Below are positions 1 through 11,487 of a DNA stretch of 64,000 nucleotides, in pieces (the first letter of the stretch is position 1; each line of letters starts with the position of its first letter). The position numbers were made by a program, and so were the translations under genes. The stretch covers positions 31,883-95,882 of the forward strand of contig BJHF01000009.1 in NCBI GenBank assembly GCA_014191855.1, given 5' to 3'. The stretch comes from Deltaproteobacteria bacterium. GTDB lineage: Bacteria > Myxococcota_A > UBA796 > SXON01. The notes below the pieces were generated by a model, which was not told the origin of the DNA, ran no database searches, and saw only the letters and a list, made by a program, of their open reading frames with translations.

Positions 1-230
1 CCGATCCGCCAGTCCACGCGCACCGCGCCCGGAATGTGCCCCGAAAAATACGCCAATCGACCTCGTGTATCGAGCACGGTCGCATGCGCCTCGACCAGCG
101 CCGCCGCTTGCGTGGAGGAGACGATCCACGGCGCGGCGGCAGCGCTACCCACACCGACGGTCAACGCGCATACCAGCCCGCTACCGACCACAGCGACACT
201 CCGCCGGCGGCGCCCAAGGCGCCAGGTCAT
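1..230 (-). CDS. Rhodanese-domain protein, secreted (partial, C-terminus outside window)
   Basis: Only the first 76 residues are present; the gene runs off the left edge. The ATG at 230 is followed by an Arg-rich n-region, a hydrophobic stretch and an Ala-rich cleavage region, consistent with a signal peptide. Next come VLDTRG and FSGHIPGA, the typical first half of a rhodanese (sulfurtransferase) domain. The catalytic Cys lies beyond the window, so activity cannot be judged. The start overlaps the end of the upstream membrane-protein gene by 50 nt in another frame, suggesting co-transcription and coupling. A periplasmic sulfur-transfer or binding role is inferred from the fold and signal only. 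Confidence 0.75.
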   Translation of the reverse strand, partial: MTWRLGRRRRSVAVVGSGLVCALTVGVGSAAAAPWIVSSTQAAALVEAHATVLDTRGRLAYFSGHIPGAVRVDWRI

Positions 231-1713
231 GCTCCAACCCCCAGAGCTCCCACCCGGCGGACGACGCGGTCAGGTGGGCCGCTCCCTCAAGCGCGGTTCG
301 GAAACTACAGTGATCGTCGCTCGGATCCATGCGCAGCAGCACATAGTCCAGTTCGCGGCTGCCGTGCGCGGCGAGGGTGCACCACCCCTCCCCTTCCTGA
401 CCCGGGCGCAGGTGCTCGGGCGCGCCCGGCTCACGGTATCGCAGGGGCGAAGACTGGAAGAGGGCGAACGAGAACGCGTTTTCCCCGCCGCGCTCCACGG
501 TGTAGTACGAGGCGGCGTGGCGGGTCGGGCGCACGCCGATATGGGGAGAGCCAGGCTTGAACACGACGCCGAGCATCCGGCGGCCCGGTTCGGCCTGCGC
601 CAACACCGTCTCCAGCCCCTGCAGCTCTGTGGAATATGCGCCCCACGCGTGCACGGTAGCGGCGACCAAAGCTGCGAAGCCGCAGGCGCCCAGACTCCCC
701 GACAACGCGCCGAGCCGGCCCGCGGGGGCGGTAACCAGCACGATCAACATCATCGCCGGGGCGAGCATCCGACTGGCGATGAAGTACTGGTTGGGCGCAA
801 ACTCGGGGAGGGCGAAGCTGGCGATGAAGCAGAGCAGGCCGGGAAGCAACCACGCAAGTCGCGACCGGTCGGGCTGCCGCCACGCGCTCCATAGACCGAC
901 GACGACGGCCGCGATCCACAATCCCATCGCGACCGCCTGGAACGGCTCATCTCGCAACGTCCAAAATTGGCGGCCGAAGAAGCAGGCGAACCAGCCGCCG
1001 CTGCCGCCCCACTGCAGCGCTTGCGCGCCGGTGTCGCCCCAGTCGCCAACGCCCCCGTCGGCGCGGCTCGCGCGGGCGGCCCACCACGCCACCGCGGCCG
1101 CCGAAGGGACGAGCGCCCCGACCGTGGCAAACGCGGCCCTCATTCCGCGCTGAATCCCCACGACGACGGGGACACTGATGACGAGGAACCCCCACACCTG
1201 GAGGTGCGCCGTCCACACCAGGAACGCGACGCCGACCAGCGCCAGATTTCGGAGCCACCCTCCGCGGGCGGCGAGCGCGAACGCCAACAGGAAGAGCGGC
1301 CACGCCAGCCAGAAGTTCAGGAAGCCCCAGGCGAACGGCAGGCTGAAGATGTACGGCAGCGCAACCGTGGCCGCGAGCGGTCGTGCGCCAAGCGCCTGTG
1401 CAAACGCCCCGGAGGCGAGCGCGTAGCTGACAGCGCCGAAGCTGAGCACGACGCGAACTGCGTTGACGACGCCGAGGTGCCCCACCAGCGGCAACGCCAT
1501 CGCGTGGAGCAGCACGTTGGTGGCCGGGAGCTCGGTCAGCGCGTACCGCGCCTGGAGCGCTGGCGACCCTGGAAAGCGAGCGAGATCGGCGAGGATCGCG
1601 AGGTGCTGGGGGAGGTCGACGAGCGGCAACCAGGTCGTGCTCCAGAGCGGCACACACGCCAGCGCGCCCAGCAGCGCCAGCGCCAGCCACTCCCAAGCGC
1701 GTCCGCGTCGCAT
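181..1713 (-). CDS. Polytopic GT-C-like membrane protein
   Basis: A 510-residue integral membrane protein. The ATG at 1713 (MRRGRAWEWLALAL) is preferred over the upstream extension, which is Pro/Arg-rich and overlaps the divergent oxidoreductase gene. After the first membrane helix the loop contains LVDLPQHLAILADL, resembling the acidic first periplasmic loop of GT-C fold glycosyltransferases. About ten hydrophobic segments follow, then a C-terminal soluble part. Family membership is by architecture; no specific substrate is indicated. It overlaps the rhodanese gene, so the two probably form an operon. Confidence 0.65.
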   Translation of the reverse strand: MRRGRAWEWLALALLGALACVPLWSTTWLPLVDLPQHLAILADLARFPGSPALQARYALTELPATNVLLHAMALPLVGHLGVVNAVRVVLSFGAVSYALASGAFAQALGARPLAATVALPYIFSLPFAWGFLNFWLAWPLFLLAFALAARGGWLRNLALVGVAFLVWTAHLQVWGFLVISVPVVVGIQRGMRAAFATVGALVPSAAAVAWWAARASRADGGVGDWGDTGAQALQWGGSGGWFACFFGRQFWTLRDEPFQAVAMGLWIAAVVVGLWSAWRQPDRSRLAWLLPGLLCFIASFALPEFAPNQYFIASRMLAPAMMLIVLVTAPAGRLGALSGSLGACGFAALVAATVHAWGAYSTELQGLETVLAQAEPGRRMLGVVFKPGSPHIGVRPTRHAASYYTVERGGENAFSFALFQSSPLRYREPGAPEHLRPGQEGEGWCTLAAHGSRELDYVLLRMDPSDDHCSFRTALEGAAHLTASSAGWELWGLEHDLAPWAPPAECRCGR

Positions 1714-1793
1714 CGTGAGCGAAGATAGGCGATCGCCGCCGCGTGCGCCAACCCGGGAGGCGCGAGGCGCCGCCGCGGTGATACGTCCGGGGG

Positions 1794-2792
1794 ATGCGAC
1801 AGATCTGGATTCCGAAGGCGGGCCCACCCTCCGTGCTTGAAGTGCGAGAGGCCCCAGACCCGGAGCCCGCGGCAGGCGAGGTGCGGGTGGCGGTGGAGGC
1901 CGCTGGCGTGAACTTCGCAGACTGCGCGGCCCGCCTGGGGAACTACCCAGACGCACCGCCGTTTCCCATGGTGATGGGCTACGAGGTGGCGGGCACGATC
2001 AACGCGGTGGGCGCGGGGGTGGACCCCGCCCGGATCGGCGAGCCCGTGCTCGCGATGCTGCGCTTTGGCGGGTACAGCACCGTGGTGTGCGTGCCCTCGG
2101 AGGCCGTGTTGCGGCGCCCGCCCGGGATGAGCGCCGAGATCGGCGCGGCGATCCCTGTGAACTACCTCACCGCGTGGATGATGCTGCGCGTCATGGGCCG
2201 GGTGGAAGCCGGAGACCGCGTGTTGATCCACAGCGCCGCCGGCGGTGTCGGCCTGGCCGCCATCGATCTCTGCGTGGCTGCGGGTGCAGAGATCTGGGGC
2301 TCGGCCAGCCCCGGAAAACACAAGTTCATCGCCGACCGGGGCGTGCAGCACCCGCTCGACTCCCGCGCCGACCAGTGGCCCGACACGAAGATGGACCTCA
2401 TCCTCGACCCCATCGGCGGGCCAAGCTGGGCGCGCGGCCTCAACACGCTGCGCGCCGGCGGTCGGCTCGTCGGCTTCGGGCTGAGCTCGGGCTCAAGCTC
2501 GGACACCCCATCGAAGTGGGCGGTGCTCAAGGCTGCGATGGCGATTCCCTGGCTGGCCTCAAACCCAGTGGCGCTGATCAACGCGAACAAGGGGTTCCTG
2601 GGGGTGAACATGGGGCATCTATGGGACGATGGCGACCGCGTGATCGCGTGGACCCACACGCTCCTGGAGTGGTGGACGCGCGGCGCAATCAGGCCCCACA
2701 TCCACGCCACGATTCCGTTCGCGAACGCGGCGGAAGCCCATGCCATCCTGCATCGGCGCGAGAACATCGGGAAGGTGCTCCTGGTGCCGTGA
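1794..2792 (+). CDS. Zinc-type alcohol dehydrogenase / quinone oxidoreductase family protein
   Basis: A 332-residue medium-chain dehydrogenase/reductase. The N-terminal GroES-like domain includes VNFADCAARLGNYP and MVMGYEVAGTI; the Rossmann part has the nucleotide-binding AAGGVGLAAIDL near residue 150, as in the quinone oxidoreductase/VAT-1 branch that binds NADPH without catalytic zinc. No zinc-ligand GHE motif is seen, since the site reads GYE. Length is normal for the family. It is divergent from the GT-C gene (80-nt gap), and its TGA overlaps the ATG of the next gene by one base, so the downstream membrane protein is probably translationally coupled. Substrate unknown. Confidence 0.85.
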   Translation: MRQIWIPKAGPPSVLEVREAPDPEPAAGEVRVAVEAAGVNFADCAARLGNYPDAPPFPMVMGYEVAGTINAVGAGVDPARIGEPVLAMLRFGGYSTVVCVPSEAVLRRPPGMSAEIGAAIPVNYLTAWMMLRVMGRVEAGDRVLIHSAAGGVGLAAIDLCVAAGAEIWGSASPGKHKFIADRGVQHPLDSRADQWPDTKMDLILDPIGGPSWARGLNTLRAGGRLVGFGLSSGSSSDTPSKWAVLKAAMAIPWLASNPVALINANKGFLGVNMGHLWDDGDRVIAWTHTLLEWWTRGAIRPHIHATIPFANAAEAHAILHRRENIGKVLLVP

Positions 2793-4801
2793 TGCCTCGC
2801 CCTCCCGCCCACCTCCTCGGGCTGCTCATCCTCGTCGCGCTGCTCACCGTCGCACCTTTCCTCACGGGAACGCTCGCGACGGGCGATATGCTGGTGTTCT
2901 TTCCCACCCTCTACCAGCCCGTCGGCACCACCTGGATCGACGGTGTGATGTGCGGCACCCCGTGGCTGGCCAACCCGCAAACGGCGGCGTACTACCCGCC
3001 GGCCTGGCTGCTCGGCTGGAACTACTGGCGTTGGTTGCCGCTGTACTTGGCAGGCCACGTGTTCTGGGGCGGCCTGGGAACCTGGCTCTGGGTGCGCGCT
3101 ACGCGACTTTCTGGCAGCGGTGCGCTGCTCGCGGCGGTGGCCTGGATGGTCTGCGGCCCTACGTTCTCCCTGTTCACCAAGCTAGACAAGCTCCCGGGTC
3201 ACGCGTGGCTGCCTTGGGTGTTGTTGGGGGCCACCCTCCCACGTGGCGCCGCGCTCGTGGCCGTCGGGATCGCGAGCATCTGGCTGGGCGGGAGCGTCGA
3301 AGGGCTGGTCATCGCGTTGGCGGCGGGGGGGGCATGGGCGGCGCTCACCGGCGGACGGGCGCGCGTCGCGACAACCCTGCTCGGCATCGCGGTGGGTCTG
3401 CTCATCGCATGCGCGACGCTCGTGCCGGCGCTTCGCCTGTTGGCCTCGACAACCCGGGCGGGAGGACTGGAACCCGAGGCAGCGATGGACTTCTCGCTCC
3501 CCACCTCGCGCTGGCCCTATGTGCTGGTACCAGGCCCGGTAGACGGCCGCGCCTGGCTTGGCTCGCTGTACGCGGGTGCTGCGGCCGCCGTGCTGGGGAT
3601 GCTGGGGCTGCGCGACCGGCGCGCGTGGGTTCCAGCGCTCGGCGTCGTGGGCTTCGCAGCGTTGGCGATGGGGAGTCAGAACCCGCTTTACCCATATCTC
3701 CTGAAGCTCCCTGGCTTCGGCTCCATCCAGTTCCCCGAGAAGTGGTGGTTGGGCACCGTGCCCTTCGCGACGCTCCTCGCGGCAGCCGGTTGGGATCGCC
3801 TGCAACTTCGACTTCCGGCATGGGCGGTGTTCGTCGCAGCCGCGACGATGACGGCAGATGGACTGCGGGGTGGATATCGGATCACACCGATGGTACCCAG
3901 AGAATCGGTCACCGCGCCGAGCGAGATCGTAGATGCGATCCATCGCACCTGGCGGGGGAGCGAGGCCCCGCGAACGTGGGATCTCTCCGCGTTCGACGAG
4001 GAAGACCCGGCGCTGGCCGCCGGCGTGAGCGAGGTTGAGGACGCGGAGGCGCGCCTTCACCCCAACCTGGGCGCCCTCCACGACATCACCCACGCCTGGG
4101 GGAGCTGGCCGCTCCGCGCTTCGCGGACGCAGAACTTTTTCGCACACGTGCTCCGGCAGCCCGCGGGCGCGCAGCATCGGCTTGTTCGCGACTGGGTCGG
4201 CGCCAACTACTGGGTGGTCTGGGGCAGCGGCAAGGTGCCGCGCCTGGTGGACGAGGCGGGGCTGGTGCCGCTGGTCGACCTGGCCGAACACAGTCTCAGA
4301 AGCACAGTTCTCGCCGAGCCCCGGCCCGCCGAGCGCGCGCGCTGGGTGGGCAAGGTGGTGCGGATCGGCGACCGCAAGGAGGCCGTGTTTGCGCTGGCCA
4401 CGCAAAACGCGACGTTGATCGATGGAGACCCCGGCACGGAGGGTTGGGATGCCGGTGGCGAAGCCGCCGAAGCGCCGCTGAGCATCGTGCATGACGGCCC
4501 GGGCGCATGGCGCTTCCGGTATGACACGGTTCACGACGGGGCGATCGTGCTCCTGCAGGCGTGGGCCCCCGAATGGGAACAGCGGGTTGACGACGGGGAA
4601 TGGACCGAAGCGCCGCTCCTCGACTACTTCCTGGTGGGGGCAAGGGCGCCTGCAGGCGACCACGTAATCGAGCTTCGCTACACGCCCGCCGGTCGCGGGC
4701 TCGGGCTCGTGCTGTCCGCGCTTGGTCTCGCGGCGCTGTCGGCGCTCGCGGTGTGGGCCCGACGCGGGGCGGCCGCCGACGGCGTCACTCCACCCGGCTG
4801 A
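2792..4801 (+). CDS. YfhO-like multi-spanning membrane protein
   Basis: A 669-residue protein whose first ~360 residues are mostly transmembrane. A conserved-looking first loop (GDMLVFFPTLYQPVG) is followed by an NPQTAAYYPPAWLL segment, as found in YfhO-type and related GT-C membrane proteins. The C-terminal ~270 residues form a soluble domain ending in a last hydrophobic helix and basic tail. The start overlaps the stop of the oxidoreductase gene (TGATG). A much longer open frame exists upstream but is antisense-like and overlaps the real oxidoreductase. YfhO is implicated in glycosylation of lipoteichoic acid in Bacillus; here a role in surface glycan assembly is only inferred. It ends tail-to-tail with the frameshifted gene (17-nt overlap). 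Confidence 0.7.
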   Translation: MPRPPAHLLGLLILVALLTVAPFLTGTLATGDMLVFFPTLYQPVGTTWIDGVMCGTPWLANPQTAAYYPPAWLLGWNYWRWLPLYLAGHVFWGGLGTWLWVRATRLSGSGALLAAVAWMVCGPTFSLFTKLDKLPGHAWLPWVLLGATLPRGAALVAVGIASIWLGGSVEGLVIALAAGGAWAALTGGRARVATTLLGIAVGLLIACATLVPALRLLASTTRAGGLEPEAAMDFSLPTSRWPYVLVPGPVDGRAWLGSLYAGAAAAVLGMLGLRDRRAWVPALGVVGFAALAMGSQNPLYPYLLKLPGFGSIQFPEKWWLGTVPFATLLAAAGWDRLQLRLPAWAVFVAAATMTADGLRGGYRITPMVPRESVTAPSEIVDAIHRTWRGSEAPRTWDLSAFDEEDPALAAGVSEVEDAEARLHPNLGALHDITHAWGSWPLRASRTQNFFAHVLRQPAGAQHRLVRDWVGANYWVVWGSGKVPRLVDEAGLVPLVDLAEHSLRSTVLAEPRPAERARWVGKVVRIGDRKEAVFALATQNATLIDGDPGTEGWDAGGEAAEAPLSIVHDGPGAWRFRYDTVHDGAIVLLQAWAPEWEQRVDDGEWTEAPLLDYFLVGARAPAGDHVIELRYTPAGRGLGLVLSALGLAALSALAVWARRGAAADGVTPPG

Positions 4802-5427
4802 TCGGGATGGGTGCAGCCCAGACCAGGTAGGCGGCGGCGAAGGGCGGGCCGAGAGCGATCAGGGCAGAAACCATCGCAGAAGCGTCGTTATTGCCGAAGA
4901 GCCCCCCGTTTGCTAGGATCGTCACGGCGAGGAGCGGGAGCGCCGCGCTGCGCCATCGCTGACCGAGCACAAGGGGCAGACCGTACGGCTTGAGGAGGAA
5001 GCTCACCGTCAGGGGGAAGGCGCGAAAGGGTGCCGGGATCGATAGCGCACCCAGCAAAAGCAGGAGCAGGACCCCGCTCACGTTTCCGACTGTGACGGCA
5101 ACCGCCGTGCAGGGCAAAGCAGCGAAGGAACCGAGGAGCACCGCCCGCAGCGCGAGGGTCCGCAGGTCCCGACCCACCGGTTCGAAGGAACGTGGTGCCG
5201 CCGAATTCGACCCGGGCAGCCTGAGCAAGATGCGCGGCAACATCCGGATAGAACCAAGTCTTCACCTGCGTCAGCGGGTGCCCGACAGCCACCGCGTCCA
5301 TCGCGGCCGAGTACACCGCTTCGTCGGGGAGCGGCGTCGCATCCAAGAGTTGTGCGCCGTGGCTGGCCGTAAGCACCCCAAGCGCCAGCGCGCTCCAGAC
5401 GAACCAGACCCATGCCCCGCCGGCCAT
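4785..5427 (-). pseudogene. Frameshifted, shortened GT87-like (DUF2029) membrane protein
   Basis: Two frames together read like one protein. From the ATG at 5427 the first frame gives a signal-anchor, then LPDEAVYSAAMDAVAVG and a WFYPDVAAHLAQ segment typical of the first loop of DUF2029/GT87 mannosyltransferase-like proteins. After about 5240 this frame becomes Arg/Pro-rich nonsense, while the frame ending at 4785 continues with clean hydrophobic helices and LLKPYGLPLVL, a characteristic late motif of the same family. The shift lies somewhere in 5150-5250. Even after joining, the protein would be about 214 residues against ~400 for the family, so an internal deletion is also likely. Sequencing error is possible for the shift but not for the short length. 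Confidence 0.55.
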
Positions 5428-5482
5428 GGTACGGTGTCGCAGTGCACGCCACGCCTGCCCCCGCCTCGCGCCCGCCCGGATC

Positions 5483-7063
5483 GTGCGCGTGAAGTGGCTG
5501 CCCGCGGCGGTTCTCGCGCTGGTCGCCTGCGTTTACGCCCCCTCCCTCGCGGGCGGCTGGGTCTGGGACGATCATTCGTTGTTGGCCAACAACCCAGCGT
5601 TAGCGTCCGTGCGCGCGCTCTGGAGCACCGACGTTTGGTCCCCCTCGGGCACGTCCGTAAGCGATCTCTATCGGCCGCTGGTGATGACCAGCTACCTCCC
5701 CGGGCAAACGCTATTCCCCGGGCCGCTGAGCGCCCGGCTCGGCAACCTGGTGATCCACCTGACCATGGTGATTCTTATCGCGGTTCTCGGCCAGGATCTG
5801 GGCGCAGGTCGCCGGGCGGCGTGGCTCGGCGCTGCGCTGTTTGGTGTCCATCCGGGCGCGACGGAGCCCGTTGCGTGGGTGACAGGTCGACACGACTCGT
5901 TGCCGGCGCTGCTATTGCTTGGCGCATTCGTCGCTCTCCCGCGCCGGCCGATTCTCGCAGGGCTGCTGTGCGCGTGTGCTCCGCTCGCCAAGGAGCCGTA
6001 CATGCTCGCACCGCTGGCGTTCGGGCTCTGGGCTTGGGGCCGGCGGCAGTGGAGTTGGCCCGCCCTGGCGATCGCGTGCGCCGGACCGGTCGCAGCGCTG
6101 GTCGGGCGGCGAATCGCGGAGGTGCAGCTGCCCGTGGGAGCCGCGACGTCCGACCTGCTCGCGGCCATCGGCGCACTCGCCGCGCGCGGTCTGACGCTGC
6201 TCACCGTGCCCGCTTCCGCGGACGCCGCCGCTCCCTACCATGGCAATCCCGCGATCGGCGTGCTCGCGGTCACGGCGCTCGTCGGCGCGGGAGTGGCGCT
6301 GCTACGCGGCCGCCGTGCCTTCGCGCTCGGGCTCGCGCCGCTCGTCGTGCTGCTCCCCTGCGCGCCGGCGTCGGCGCAGATCGATATCGTGGCGGACCGG
6401 TACTTTTACCTCGCTTTCGCGATGCTGGCGGTCGGGCTCTCCTGTGCCGCCAGCGGCCGGCGGTGGGCGCCAGCGCTCTGGGGGCTGGTCGCGGTCTTGT
6501 CCCCGGTCACGGTTGTGCGCGCGAACGAGTGGAGCTCCGACCTCGCCGTTTGGGCCGCCTCCTACGCCCTGCACCCCGACAACCCCCATGCGGCTTTCCA
6601 TCTCGCTTATGCGCAACAAGAGTACGCGCTGGACTGCGCCTCCGCGGTGCCCCTCTACGAACAGGCTCTCGCCGCGGAGCCCCGTGCGCGCACCAACGTG
6701 ATGGCGTGCCTGCTGCTGCTCGGCCAAAATGAGCGCGCCGTGGCGCTGGCCCCCCGACTCATTGCGATGGATCCCGAAAACCCCAAGATCTACGCTGCCG
6801 AGGCGCGGGCGTACGTGGGATTGGGTCAGTTGGACCGGGCGGTGGCGTCCGCCAATCGGGCGGTGGCCATCGGCGGGCGCGCAGAGGACATGATCCTGGC
6901 TGGCAACATCGCCGGGCAAATCGGGGACCTGGACGCGGCGGAGCGGGCTTTCCGCGCTGCACAAGTCGCAGTCCCCGACAGCGCCGAAGCAGTTGCGGGG
7001 CTGCGCGCCGTGGCGGCGAGGCGCGCAGCCCCTCCGCCGCCGCCCGTCACTCCACCCGGATGA
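5483..7063 (+). CDS. TMTC-like membrane protein with C-terminal TPRs
   Basis: About 526 residues. The GTG at 5483 precedes a clean membrane helix; the frame is open back to an ATG at 5426 but that extension is Arg/Pro-rich. The first loop has WVWDDHSLLANNP, then YRPLVMTSY and FGVHPGATEPVAWVTGRHDS, matching the organisation of TMTC/PMT-like GT-C proteins (acidic DD in loop 1, HP.EAV.W..GR motif). Roughly ten helices are followed from residue ~370 by tetratricopeptide repeats (LHPDNPHAAFHLAYAQQE onwards). Eukaryotic TMTCs are O-mannosyltransferases; a protein-glycosylation role here is inference. It ends with a 17-nt convergent overlap with the protease gene. Confidence 0.7.
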   Translation: MRVKWLPAAVLALVACVYAPSLAGGWVWDDHSLLANNPALASVRALWSTDVWSPSGTSVSDLYRPLVMTSYLPGQTLFPGPLSARLGNLVIHLTMVILIAVLGQDLGAGRRAAWLGAALFGVHPGATEPVAWVTGRHDSLPALLLLGAFVALPRRPILAGLLCACAPLAKEPYMLAPLAFGLWAWGRRQWSWPALAIACAGPVAALVGRRIAEVQLPVGAATSDLLAAIGALAARGLTLLTVPASADAAAPYHGNPAIGVLAVTALVGAGVALLRGRRAFALGLAPLVVLLPCAPASAQIDIVADRYFYLAFAMLAVGLSCAASGRRWAPALWGLVAVLSPVTVVRANEWSSDLAVWAASYALHPDNPHAAFHLAYAQQEYALDCASAVPLYEQALAAEPRARTNVMACLLLLGQNERAVALAPRLIAMDPENPKIYAAEARAYVGLGQLDRAVASANRAVAIGGRAEDMILAGNIAGQIGDLDAAERAFRAAQVAVPDSAEAVAGLRAVAARRAAPPPPPVTPPG

Positions 7064-8575
7064 TCCGGGCGCGGGCCTCCGCCCGCGGCTCGATCGCCAG
7101 GGAGAAGGCCTCCCCTTCATCGAGCTTCACCTCGATGTACTCCACGCCGCCAGCCCGGATCGATTCGTCGGCGCGCGACAACTTCTGGATCGGCGGCCCG
7201 GTGAGCGTGAGCCAGTCGTGGATGGTGTCGTAGGGATCGACGCCGTACTCGTACCCGGTGACGGGATCCATCTCCCGCACTTGATAACTCCACCGCGGAT
7301 CTCCCGTTTCCACGAGCCCCGTGCACACGAGCGCCGTGTACCAGTCCATGATCGTGTCCTCGAGCGCGAGCCCGGTCACGTCCGCCACCGTTTCCTCCCC
7401 AAGGGCGGGCGAATCGAACCAGGCGTGGAGGAACGCCATCCCGCCGTCGTCGACCTGGGTGCCATCGCTCTCTACATGCATGCCGCCGGCCTGCTCGAAG
7501 AGATAACGCAGGTACAAATACGAGGCACCGCGTAAGGTGCCGTCTCGGTCCGCGTCGTAGTAGCCCTCCCCCCGCAGGAAGTCGTTCACGCTGACGAAGT
7601 CGGTGCTCGCGGTCGGCCCGAGATAGTCCGTCGTATCGAGCGCCGCCGCCCACACGTACTGATTCCCATTGTTGTACCCCGTGAGATCCTGAGCGAGCGC
7701 GCTCATCCCCTCCGTGATGTAGATGTTCTCCTCCGCGGTTTCCCGGTCCTGCGCCACGAAGCGATGCCATCCGTAGATGAGGTGGTTGAACTCGTGGGCC
7801 ACGGTCTCGGTGATGCCGTTCACCGTGCCATAGCTGCCCTCGGGATCCGGCACGCCCAAATACACGATCTCGCCGTTGTTGCCGCTACTCCCGCAGCCGG
7901 CGGTGCGCCCGATGTCGCACTGGGTGACATACGCCACGGCGCCGTACATGTTGACCGTGTAGGAGAGGAGGATCGCGATCTTGCCATCGCCGTCCACGTC
8001 CGATTCCTGGCCGAAGATCGCGCGTTCTCGGGGGAGCACCAGCTCTTCCACCGAGGCGAGAACCCCGTCCACGACCTCCTGATCGAGGGACCCGAGCCCG
8101 TTCGGCGTGGTCTGGTCCTCCCAGAGCACCACCGCGTCGGTCACCGCCATCGCCTTGGCCGTCACCGTTACATAGTCGTAGCCGTCGTAAACCGTGAACG
8201 CTCGCTCGTCGCCCTCGGCCACCGCGCTCAGCGGCGGGCCGGAGCGGGGGGGAGCACGGGGGGGGCGGTCTCCCGCCGGTTCGGGCTCCGCCATCACGGC
8301 CTCGGCCGCGGCGTCACCGTACGGGTACTCGCGGCCCTGCGCCGTCGCAAGGCTGACGAGCTGCACGATGTACGTGCCCTTCTTCGCCACGGTAACGGAA
8401 ACATCTCCTTCGCCGGTCGTCATCTCCGCAACGCCGCCGATCTCCAGGTCCGCCGGGCCAGTCGGCTCGCCGGTGTCGGCCGTGTCACCGCTGTCCGCCG
8501 TATCCACCCCCCCGCTGCCCGTTTCATCGGCATCCGAATTCACGGGAGTGCACCCCAACATCCAGAAAATCAACA

Positions 8576-8576
<1 letters not shown>
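7047..8576 (-). CDS. M30-like zinc metalloprotease lipoprotein
   Basis: A 509-residue secreted lipoprotein: a hydrophobic stretch ends in lipobox WMLGC, followed by a long D/T/G-rich linker. The catalytic motif HEFNH begins at about residue 261 (TETVAHEFNHLIYGW), and an ITEGMSALAQD segment some 25 residues later supplies the likely third ligand Glu, the arrangement of M30 (hyicolysin-like) gluzincin peptidases. An upstream ESDVDGDGKIAILL segment is also typical of that family. It probably acts on the cell surface. Its ATG overlaps the TAA of the upstream repeat lipoprotein (TAATG), indicating translational coupling; the two may work together. Confidence 0.75.
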
Positions 8577-11419
<2,843 letters not shown>

Positions 11420-11487
11420 GGCGGACCTCTGGTGAGGACAGGGAATGTGGACGCGAAGGATACCTGAAACGGTCGGGTCGGTGGACC

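Noticed and set aside
2087..2791. N-terminal extension of the YfhO-like protein
   Set aside because: Overlaps the oxidoreductase in another frame and encodes Arg/His-rich sequence; the ATG at 2792 begins the first membrane helix.
4990..6732. 580-residue plus-strand open reading
   Set aside because: Runs antisense through the broken GT87-like gene and in a wrong frame through the TMTC-like gene; Arg-rich.
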